NCBI GenBank assembly: GCA_964445985.1
Contig: CAYUMU010000014.1
Location: 1 to 64,000, forward strand
Length of the DNA stretch: 64,000 nt
Source: CAYUMU01 sp964445985
GTDB lineage: Bacteria > Planctomycetota > Planctomycetia > Pirellulales > S012-138
Direction of reading: 5' to 3'
Shown piece by piece: positions 42,567 to 49,744 of the stretch. Each line of letters opens with the position of its first letter. Positions within the stretch are counted from its first letter, which is position 1. The translations under genes were made by a program, and so were the position numbers. Below the pieces are notes generated by a model. It saw only the letters and a list, made by a program, of their open reading frames with translations. It made no database searches and was not told the origin of the DNA.

Positions 42567-44078
42567 ATGGCTTGGGCAATGGGGTATGCGCGGTTGTTGG
42601 CCGCGCGGGGTAAATTGTTGGCGCGACCTTGTTTCGTAGGGGTTGGGCTGGCGAGCTTGCTGTTCGCGCTGGCCTCGCCCGCTCGGGCCGATTTTGTGGA
42701 GTACCGCTTGCCAGGGACCGACCTGGTGATCTTGCTGCAGGGCTCGGCGCGGGTGAACCCGGGGGCCACCGTCAGCCTTACCCATCCCAAGTTCGGCGCG
42801 TTGTACTTTGCCTTGAACGATGTGCGGGTCACGCAGGTTCCCACTTCGTACTCCCTGTTCGATCGCAAGCTGAACACGGCGATTGCCGCCAAAGATGCCG
42901 ACCAGGCCATGGACGCCGCCGATTGGGCGCTCAACAAGGGCCTGTTGCATGGGTTTTACAAAGGCGTCGATCGGGCACTGATGTACAACCCCAGCCACGT
43001 TCGGGCGCTGGCGGTGACGCGCATTAAAGAAAAGATCGCGCAATCGCTGCCCGAGGAAACCAAGGCCGAAGACGAACTGCGGAGCCTCGTGCAGAAAAGC
43101 GATATGAAGGTGCGTCTGAGCGAGCACTACATTTTGCTGCACGACACGCCCGCTGCCGTGCCCGAGGGCCGCAAAGCCAATCGGGCTCAAGAACGGCTGG
43201 AATTGCTGGAGCGGGTTTACGAAAGCTTTCTGCTCAAGTTCTACTCGCGCGGCGTGGAACTCAAGATGCCGACCGAGCGGATGAAGGTGGTGTTGTTCAA
43301 CAAGCACGAAGACTATTTGAACTTTGCCACCAGGCTCGATCCCGGCCTGCAAAGCGCGGCAGGCTTTTGGGATTCGCGTTCGAATGTGGCCGTGTTCTAC
43401 GATCAGGCGTCGGACTCGGCCTTTGAATCCTTGCGGCAACTGTCGGCCAAGTATCAACAGTTCCGCGAAGAGGCCATTCGCCGCAAGTTGCCGCAACGGG
43501 CCGAGATCATTCGCCTGGCCAACACCATGATTCAATTGGTGAACATCAAGCAGGAAGACCAAGACGTCTCCGTCGTCAGCCACGAAGCCACCCACCAAAT
43601 GGCGGGCAACACCGGCCTGCTACCGCGGGGCCTGCCCATTCCCGTGTGGGTTCACGAGGGCCTGGCCACGTATTTTGAAGCCCCCAACGACGCCATTTGG
43701 GCCGGAATTGGCGCGGTGAACGCCCAGCGGCTGCGGTGGTATCGGGCCTTGGAAAACGATCGGACCCATTCGAACATCGATTTTATCGTGGGCGATCAAA
43801 TCTTCACGCACGCCCGCACTACGGAAGCGGCGCTGCACGGTTATGGCCAGTCGTGGGCTCTGACACATTATCTAATGGAACATCACTTCGACCAGTTGAT
43901 CGATTACTACCGCCGCCTGGCCCAATTCAAGCCAAACGACGAACCGACCGCCGAGCAACTCACCACCGTCTTCAACGCCGCCTTCGGCTCAACGCGGGCA
44001 ACGCTCGACAGCCGCTGGCGGCAATACATGAGCACGCTGCAAACCGACCAGGACCGCTGGCTGACAGAATCACGGTAG
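42567..44078 (+). CDS. DUF1570 zinc-protease-like secreted protein
   Basis: Protein of 503 residues with a signal peptide (~1-40, ending SPARA). After an N-terminal helical domain, the DUF1570 region holds the metal-binding motif VSHEATHQMAGNTG (HExxH) with a downstream glutamate in WVHEGLATYFEAP, typical of gluzincin-like peptidases. Family function in Planctomycetes is unknown. The ATG at 42567 fits the signal peptide; upstream frame to 42066 is unrelated. The TAG stop is part of a P1 palindrome, and the last 17 codons are duplicated at 46942-46992. Confidence 0.85.
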   Translation: MAWAMGYARLLAARGKLLARPCFVGVGLASLLFALASPARADFVEYRLPGTDLVILLQGSARVNPGATVSLTHPKFGALYFALNDVRVTQVPTSYSLFDRKLNTAIAAKDADQAMDAADWALNKGLLHGFYKGVDRALMYNPSHVRALAVTRIKEKIAQSLPEETKAEDELRSLVQKSDMKVRLSEHYILLHDTPAAVPEGRKANRAQERLELLERVYESFLLKFYSRGVELKMPTERMKVVLFNKHEDYLNFATRLDPGLQSAAGFWDSRSNVAVFYDQASDSAFESLRQLSAKYQQFREEAIRRKLPQRAEIIRLANTMIQLVNIKQEDQDVSVVSHEATHQMAGNTGLLPRGLPIPVWVHEGLATYFEAPNDAIWAGIGAVNAQRLRWYRALENDRTHSNIDFIVGDQIFTHARTTEAALHGYGQSWALTHYLMEHHFDQLIDYYRRLAQFKPNDEPTAEQLTTVFNAAFGSTRATLDSRWRQYMSTLQTDQDRWLTESR

Positions 44079-44112
44079 GGTACGCACCCCGTGCGTACCA
44101 CCGGCGCCGCCG
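44028..44112 (+). repeat. Direct repeat copy 1: 3' end of DUF1570 gene + P1
   Basis: Begins ATGAGCACGCTGCAAACCGA and runs through the gene stop and the P1 palindrome (44076-44100) into GCCG. A copy with about 90 percent identity is at 46942-47026 in the same orientation. Together they bracket about 2.8 kb. Confidence 0.85.
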
Positions 44113-44205
44113 ATCAATGGTTATCCGAGCCTAACCTCAACAGCCAGCCGTTTCGGCGTTCGACCCGCCGTAGTGGTTGGCGAGCAACTACCCTATTTGC
44201 CTTCC

Positions 44206-45321
44206 ATGCTGAAATTCAAATCGAAATCACTCGTGTGTCCTTGGGCGTACGCTGTCATCCTTGCTACGTGCTCAATTGCAGTTGATCCAGTGATCGGGCA
44301 AGAACGCGTGGATCGAGAAGAGAATAGCGTGCCTTTGGTGCTTCAGGAAAATGAGTCGATTGCATTTTCGCCGGATGGGAAACTGCTGGCCGTGGGCGGG
44401 AAAGGACGCGTCGAATTGCATGCATTACTTCCCAACAAGTCAATCAGTGAGTCTTTCGACCGACTTGCATACAACGAACACTTCCGTGCTTTGCAACACG
44501 AGGGTTTCGCGTCCTATGTTCATTTCTCACCGGACGGGACATCGTTGGCGGCCATTATTGGCAGCCCAAAGTCGACTGCCCATTCGCAATACAATGGCAG
44601 AGTCGCTGTATGGGACGTGGCATCGGGCGAACGTCGATTTGTGCTTGGAGAGCGTGAACTCCAAATTTGGAATATCTCGTATTCCCCACGGGGAGATACG
44701 CTGGCGATCGGGGCGTCTGCCGTGACGCTATGGTCGCTCAAGACAGGTAAATTGTTGTCCGAGTTGGAAGGGGCCAGCGGACCCTGTGGTTATTTGCCTG
44801 ACGGAACGCTTATTTGCACGGCAAAAGACGACCGCAAGATTTTGAATGCTTGGAGTCCGCAAAACGGCGTCGCGAAGCGCTTTGCAATCCTGGATTTTCC
44901 GGCATTGACGTTGGTCATTTCGCCCGATGGCAACTTCTACGCAACCAGCGAGGGGATATGGGAACTTGACTCGAAGAAACAGGTGACGGCATTTTCATTG
45001 CCTAAGCCCCTTCCGAACCGCCAACCGCAACGGGATGAGGCACGCCTGGCGACAATCGTGTTTTCGAGAGACAGTCGCTGGTGCGCCATGAAGCGGAACT
45101 CTATTCTATCACCTGAGATTCGTGTGGTTGGCATCGGAACCCGCCGAGAAATAGAATTCAAACCAATAAGTCCAGCCGTGGCCGGAATGGCATTCTCATC
45201 GGACAGCCGCGCCCTGGTGGCGCTGGTGATTGTCTTTGCTTGGGAGTTTCCGTCAAGCAAGAAGTGGCTGGATCTTACGGCTCCTGAAATATTCGATCTG
45301 ACGAAAGCCGAAGAGAAGTAG
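44206..45321 (+). CDS. WD40-like β-propeller protein, secreted
   Basis: Protein of 371 residues with a signal-like N-terminus (~1-35). Repeating β-propeller blades follow: ESIAFSPDGKLLAVGGKGRV, SYVHFSPDGTSLAAIIGS, AVWDVASGERRFVL, NISYSPRGDTLAIGASAVTL, LVISPDGNFYATSEGIWELD and GMAFSSDSRALVAL. WD-type repeats usually mediate protein interaction; no enzymatic domain is present. By eye its codon and base usage is AT-richer than flanking genes. It lies within the segment bracketed by 85-bp direct repeats. Its TAG stop begins a degenerate P1 palindrome. Confidence 0.75.
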   Translation: MLKFKSKSLVCPWAYAVILATCSIAVDPVIGQERVDREENSVPLVLQENESIAFSPDGKLLAVGGKGRVELHALLPNKSISESFDRLAYNEHFRALQHEGFASYVHFSPDGTSLAAIIGSPKSTAHSQYNGRVAVWDVASGERRFVLGERELQIWNISYSPRGDTLAIGASAVTLWSLKTGKLLSELEGASGPCGYLPDGTLICTAKDDRKILNAWSPQNGVAKRFAILDFPALTLVISPDGNFYATSEGIWELDSKKQVTAFSLPKPLPNRQPQRDEARLATIVFSRDSRWCAMKRNSILSPEIRVVGIGTRREIEFKPISPAVAGMAFSSDSRALVALVIVFAWEFPSSKKWLDLTAPEIFDLTKAEEK

Positions 45322-45345
45322 GGCACGCGGACCCCTGCGCGCCAC
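45319..45345 (+). repeat. Degenerate P1 palindrome after WD40-like gene
   Basis: TAGGGCACGCGGACCCCTGC followed by GCGCCAC: similar layout to other P1 copies with imperfect arms. The first three bases are the stop codon of the gene. Bases 45346-45500 hold no gene. Confidence 0.5.
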
Positions 45346-45500
45346 ATGCATCTATTTCTCAACCGGCGCATTGCGGCCAGAAGACCAGTAGGTCAAGCAT
45401 TGCCTGACCTATGTGTATTTTTCGATATCCAACTTCATTCGCACGTCCTCTGAATCATGGGAAGAGTAGCACCGGTCGCCAATGGGGAATTGAGCCTGCG

Positions 45501-45908
45501 ATGGATCAAGGCAGCAAGATCAACCACGACAATCCATATCGCTCTCCTGGCGGGCCAGGCGTTGCCCACGAGGGTCGGCGCGAGGCATCACGATACGACT
45601 TGCTCATTGGCGATTTACGGCTGCGCGGAATTCGGCGATGGGCAACTTTACTCTACGTCACCGTGATCGTCGATGTGCTCGCATGGATGGTCGCGATGTG
45701 GCTAATGCTGCTTGGTGCCGCAAACACCGAAACGGGGTCTCCGTTTGGAGTAGGGGCAATTATCGCTTCTATTGGTATGATAGGCAGCGTATTGGCATGT
45801 ATCATTGTCGCGATTGGCGCGCGCCATTTACGATGGTGGCAGATTGCGATTGGAATTGGAACCATAGCCTTGTGGGCTGGCTTGATGTATGCATTCTCAG
45901 AGCCGTAG
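45501..45908 (+). CDS. Small polytopic membrane protein (NPYRSP start)
   Basis: Protein of 135 residues. The cytoplasmic N-terminus contains NHDNPYRSPGGPG, a motif common at the start of planctomycete membrane proteins. Three hydrophobic helices follow (~45-68, 78-101, 107-128). There is no recognised domain. The ATG at 45501 places NPYRSP near the start; an upstream frame from 45411 is less likely. It lies in the repeat-bracketed segment. Confidence 0.65.
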   Translation: MDQGSKINHDNPYRSPGGPGVAHEGRREASRYDLLIGDLRLRGIRRWATLLYVTVIVDVLAWMVAMWLMLLGAANTETGSPFGVGAIIASIGMIGSVLACIIVAIGARHLRWWQIAIGIGTIALWAGLMYAFSEP

Positions 45909-46022
45909 TCGTAGCCTGGCACAATGCGGGTCATAAGGATCACGATTCTGGACGCTACCCTCGCAGATGGGTTCCTGACCGGAAGCATCGTTCCCATCGG
46001 CTCGCACGAAAAACAAAGTCGG

Positions 46023-46062
46023 CTTTCGCTCCGCGAAAGCAAATCCTTTCGCGGAGCGAAAG
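46023..46062. repeat. Perfect 17-bp hairpin between convergent genes
   Basis: CTTTCGCTCCGCGAAAG (46023-46039) is the exact reverse complement of CTTTCGCGGAGCGAAAG (46046-46062), loop CAAATC. It lies between the convergent genes ending at 45908 and 46132. No T-run, so either a factor-dependent terminator or a REP/MITE-like mobile palindrome. The remaining 45909-46131 bases look empty. Confidence 0.85.
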
Positions 46063-46131
46063 GCGACTATGCCCGAAAGTTATTCTTCATGGGTTCCAAC
46101 GCCTCTTCCGCTGCCATGCGTACTAGAAATG

Positions 46132-46863
46132 CTACCGAATGCCCTTCAACAGAAGAATTTTCTTCATGGAATCGACAAATCTCTCGACGTGCCAAGTTGT
46201 GGATTTACCACTCGCCTTTCGCTTCTCAACGCGATCCCAGTAAACCTTCTTCGAGATGACAAGATACAACCGACGCCAAGCGGGCGGGATACTTGATTTC
46301 TTGTTGCGAACTACGTCGAAGTATATTCTGCAAGCGAGTTGGTTTCCCTGAGTACCGTAGCACAAAAACCCATGAATCTGAGATAGTTGCAGGAGATACT
46401 CTTCGAATTGTGCTGCATTTGGAAATTGCATGCTGTTGCGATACGCCCTCGCTGTAAGAAACTCCACGGCGCCTACACCTCTAAGAAAAGCTTCGCTCCC
46501 AGTGGATTCGGCCCATTCGTTCAAACAATCAGGTATCACGGTCTTTCTCATTCGAACAAATGAGTCAAATATGACTTCAACGGCTTCTTTCTTCTCGGCT
46601 TCTGTCAGCAAATCTACCTCGGCTACATGATCGCCTGCCAAAAATACCTCTTTCACGTCGCCAAAGGAACTACGCTCAGCTAACCAGAGATCCCTCCACA
46701 ATGGCTCGGAACTGTTTCGATAAAGCAGATCCCAAACGTCCAACAAAGCGCAGCAATCCATTTCACGCCACATAAGCGTGATGTCGGGCGTGGCCCTCTC
46801 TATCGAGACTTTCAGCTCGTTCGCCAAGAATGATTTCAGAGACTCGGCACTTGTCTCTTCCAT
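46132..46863 (-). CDS. Unknown protein, lower-GC accessory gene
   Basis: Protein of 243 residues that I do not recognise. It is acidic and soluble, helical by composition (SAESLKSFLANELKVSIERA, LLTEAEKKEAVEVIFDSFVR), with aromatic-rich C-terminal third (RIYFDVVRNKKSSIPPAWRR). An AAGGGG site lies about eight bases before ATG 46863, supporting this start over the 46929 frame. By eye it is AT-richer than neighbours and lies inside the repeat-bracketed segment. Confidence 0.7.
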   Translation of the reverse strand: MEETSAESLKSFLANELKVSIERATPDITLMWREMDCCALLDVWDLLYRNSSEPLWRDLWLAERSSFGDVKEVFLAGDHVAEVDLLTEAEKKEAVEVIFDSFVRMRKTVIPDCLNEWAESTGSEAFLRGVGAVEFLTARAYRNSMQFPNAAQFEEYLLQLSQIHGFLCYGTQGNQLACRIYFDVVRNKKSSIPPAWRRLYLVISKKVYWDRVEKRKASGKSTTWHVERFVDSMKKILLLKGIR

Positions 46864-46941
46864 CTTCCATCCCCTTCCGTCTTCGAAGTTCAGGGATTCT
46901 GCTCGCCACAACGCAGCTTGAGTCGCCACTCAAGCCAACCC

Positions 46942-47026
46942 ATGAGCACGCTGCAAACCGACCCAAACCGCTGGCTGACAGAATCGCGGTAGGGTACGCA
47001 ACCTGTGCGTACCATCGGAGCCGTCA
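46942..47026 (+). repeat. Direct repeat copy 2, remnant of DUF1570 gene end
   Basis: Same orientation as 44028-44112 with about eight mismatches. It still encodes the last 16 residues of the DUF1570 protein in frame (MSTLQTDPNRWLTESR, stop TAG at 46990-46992) and a complete P1 palindrome (46990-47014). No upstream part of the gene is present, so it is a fragment, not a gene. Confidence 0.85.
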
Positions 47027-47068
47027 GTCAGCCCCCATTCTCGGTCGCTCCCTACGCCGTACGCCCGC

Positions 47069-48181
47069 CTACCAAGGATCGGCAAGATTGGTTTCGGCCA
47101 GCGTCTCCACCACCTGCTTGGGCAGGCGCGCTGATTCGCGTACCAGCGTGTGGATGAACTCCATTTTTTGCACCACCGGCGCCACGATCACCTCGGGCAC
47201 CAGGTCCAGCAGTCCCATCGAGCGATTGATTTCGTTGAACACCACGCCCAGTTTTTGGTAGCGCTTCACCATTTGATCGAGGCTGGCGGAAACCGGGTTC
47301 AGGCTGTCGCCAATGCCGGAGTTCCACGCCGTATCGAGCACGCTTACCATGTCCAGATACGTGGCGAAGGTTTCGGCGAAGTCTTCCCAGGGGTGCATCG
47401 TGGCGTAACCGCTAATGTAGTTCTGTTGCCAAACTGGAGGGGGACCCGCCTGGTAATACTGCTCCTGGGCCTCGGCGTAGGTGGGCGATTCGTGGTCGCC
47501 GAAAGTCGCTTTGCACTCCGGCTCGCGTTTGCCTTGCACCAGCATCTGCCAGTAGTAATGGGCGATTTCATGGCGAAAATGGCCGATCACCGTGCGATGG
47601 GCCTCGTTCATGCTCACCCGGTTCTTTTCCAACTCCACGGGATCGGCTTCGCGAATATTGATGGTGATTTTGCCGTCGGCGTGGCCGGTGTAGACCATTT
47701 CCTGCTTGCCCATCGTGCGCCACAGCTTGCGGGGCAGTTCCACGTCTGACTTGAAGTCGAACGATAGCGGCGGTTCCATTCCGTCTTCGGCGTTGCCGTA
47801 GGGCAGCCCCAGCACGTCCAGCGAGTAGAGCAGGCGGCGTTTGGCGGCCTCCAGGCGGGCCCACTTCTCGCGGTTGCCTTCGATGCTGAGATCGGGAATG
47901 GTGTCGTTGAACCGGCAGTAATCGCACAGCGTGCCCGGGGGGTGGGGTTCCTCTTGCACCACCAGGCAGCGATTGCAAACCTGCTCGACCGCGTAGTTGG
48001 GGCACTTAACGAGCGCCGCCCCGCAGCCCTCGTGACCGCAGTGCAACACCCCGGCTTCGTCGGGGACCAGGGCCGACAGGTTCTCGCAAGCCGGGCACCA
48101 ACCGACCTCGTGGCCGCACTTTAAACACTGTGTATTCTCAAAAAACAGGATGTTGCCGCAGGTGCAATTGAAGGTCCGCAT
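47069..48181 (-). CDS. Putative zinc-binding metallopeptidase (Peptidase_Mx)
   Basis: Protein of 370 residues. The first ~90 residues hold zinc-ribbon Cys pairs (CTCGN, CLKCG, CPAC, CNRC, CDYC). The main domain has the gluzincin motif GHFRHEIAHYYWQ (HExxH, ~residue 205) and PWEDFAETFATYLD with the third ligand Glu, matching the 'putative zinc-binding metallo-peptidase' family (PF15887). The substrate is unknown. The start ATG is at 48181; the gene is divergent from the DUF2007-like gene. Confidence 0.85.
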   Translation of the reverse strand: MRTFNCTCGNILFFENTQCLKCGHEVGWCPACENLSALVPDEAGVLHCGHEGCGAALVKCPNYAVEQVCNRCLVVQEEPHPPGTLCDYCRFNDTIPDLSIEGNREKWARLEAAKRRLLYSLDVLGLPYGNAEDGMEPPLSFDFKSDVELPRKLWRTMGKQEMVYTGHADGKITINIREADPVELEKNRVSMNEAHRTVIGHFRHEIAHYYWQMLVQGKREPECKATFGDHESPTYAEAQEQYYQAGPPPVWQQNYISGYATMHPWEDFAETFATYLDMVSVLDTAWNSGIGDSLNPVSASLDQMVKRYQKLGVVFNEINRSMGLLDLVPEVIVAPVVQKMEFIHTLVRESARLPKQVVETLAETNLADPW

Positions 48182-48493
48182 GGGGTGGCTTTCTGTAAAC
48201 CCAAACTGTTCCGTGATTTGTATCCGAGCCGTAGTGGGGGGCTGGGAGCGGATTCCCGGTTCGGTCCCCCCCGCTCAAACAACCCCCAATGCATCTATCG
48301 AGCCAAGGCAATTCATTCTATCGAAAAGATGATCTCCGCGGCCAATCCGTCTCCGCCATGTTCTCCGTTTCAGAACCGGGCGCCCTTGGGAGCGTTGATC
48401 CATCCGCCGCCGACGGTGAGAATGAAAGCGGTCGATCCCGTTGGGAAATTTAACGGCCGGCGGTCCCCGAGCTTACTTTGCAAAGCATTTCGC
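48182..48493. other. Divergent intergenic region
   Basis: About 312 bp. An open frame on the plus strand continues upstream of the chosen start of the next gene (possible ATG at 48329) but shows only Pro/Ser-rich unconserved sequence. No promoter or hairpin stands out. Confidence 0.4.
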
Positions 48494-49510
48494 ATGGTGT
48501 CACGCAGACTGGTACTGGGCATTACCGACAGGCAAACCGACGCCGCGGCCGTTGCCAACGAGTTGAGCTCGCTGGGGATCGTCGCATTCGTATCCACCAG
48601 GCCATGGGAAGGACAGCTCCGGTCATTCGTGGGCTACCATGCCCAAGATGGCGCCCAGGCAGCCCTCTTGGAAGCCGTGTTCGAAGCGCTCCAGATCGAG
48701 GGCGAAATCATCTTCGATGAACTGCCGGGCGACGACAACCTGACCCCCGTGTATTCTTCGTTTTCGCCCGAAGAAGCGCATTTGATGGCCAATTTGCTCG
48801 AGCGGTCGGGCGTTGAAGCTCAGGTGGTGGCCGACCAGGCCTCCCACACGGTTCTGGTGCCGCGGCGCGCGGAACCGACCGCGCTGGCGGTCGTCGCGCA
48901 GTTTCAGGAGAGCCGAAAGCAGGCCCTCGAGCCCGGCAAGAAGTCGGCCAGTTTATTCCTGGCAGGCAAGCTAGGCCTCGCCGGCCCGGGTTCTGCCGAC
49001 GATCACGACTGGCCGGGCGCACAGCAGGCATGGCCCTGTTGCCCCCAGTGCAGCAAACCTCGCGACACGCGGTGCCCCAAATGTCGCGAGACGGGCAGCC
49101 ATTTTCCCGCGGCCGAACTGGTGCCTGCAGAATTTGAGAACGATCGGCCGCCGCCAGACCGCCTGGCGAATGCGGCCTGGCCGGTTATCTGCCCGCTCTG
49201 CGATTGGCTGTTCGAACCGCGGCATTACCGCCAGTGTGCCTGGTGCGGACACGACTTTGAGAACGGCATCGAAACACCTCGCCTGCGTGAATTGGAGGAG
49301 ATTCAACTCAATCTTCGCATGGCACTCGTGACAGCATTTACCGTGGCCCTGATCGTAGGACTCTTGATTTACCTGGTGGCGATTGGCCGGGGCAAACCCA
49401 TCGGAGAAGAGGAACGGCCCCCCCGTAGGCCGACGGTCGCCGACCGCGGCCTGATCGCCGGCACGCCGCAGCAAACCCGCGCCATCATGGGCCGTTGGAC
49501 GCGGCAGTGA
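48494..49510 (+). CDS. DUF2007-like/zinc-ribbon protein with C-terminal membrane anchor
   Basis: Protein of 338 residues. The N-terminal ~125 residues include a DUF2007-like ('putative signal transducing') module: TPVYSSFSPEEAHLMANLLE, RSGVEAQVV. The middle holds zinc-ribbon Cys clusters (CCPQCSKPRDTRCPKC; CPLCDWL…CAWCGHD). A C-terminal membrane helix (~283-303, ALVTAFTVALIVGLLIYLVA) anchors it. The ATG at 48494 (MVSRRLVLGITDRQ) begins conserved-looking sequence. The function is unknown; a regulatory or assembly role is only inferred. Confidence 0.65.
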   Translation: MVSRRLVLGITDRQTDAAAVANELSSLGIVAFVSTRPWEGQLRSFVGYHAQDGAQAALLEAVFEALQIEGEIIFDELPGDDNLTPVYSSFSPEEAHLMANLLERSGVEAQVVADQASHTVLVPRRAEPTALAVVAQFQESRKQALEPGKKSASLFLAGKLGLAGPGSADDHDWPGAQQAWPCCPQCSKPRDTRCPKCRETGSHFPAAELVPAEFENDRPPPDRLANAAWPVICPLCDWLFEPRHYRQCAWCGHDFENGIETPRLRELEEIQLNLRMALVTAFTVALIVGLLIYLVAIGRGKPIGEEERPPRRPTVADRGLIAGTPQQTRAIMGRWTRQ

Positions 49511-49744
49511 AACGCGGCGCGGCTGGGTAGGCGCGGCACTCCGCGAAGATTCCCGCCGCGCTGTCGTCACGCCAATTCATCCGGCGATTCGCTTCAGCCT
49601 CCGATCCGGAGGGCGGTCTTGGCAAGACCCGTCCTACATGACTGGCGGGGGGGCGGTATCTCAAATGGTCTGGGCAGGGTACGCTAAGGAGCGGGTATAT
49701 TTGCCTGGTCTTTGCGCGACAACTTTTTGAGGTTACCGCCGATC

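Noticed and set aside
44113..46941. Integrative element with its own integrase
   Set aside because: No recombinase or transposase frame between the direct repeats; reported only as a bracketed segment.
49511..49744. Regulatory RNA upstream of the ethylene/LOV kinase
   Set aside because: Contains short dyads such as GTCTT-GGC-AAGAC but nothing resembling a known element or terminator.
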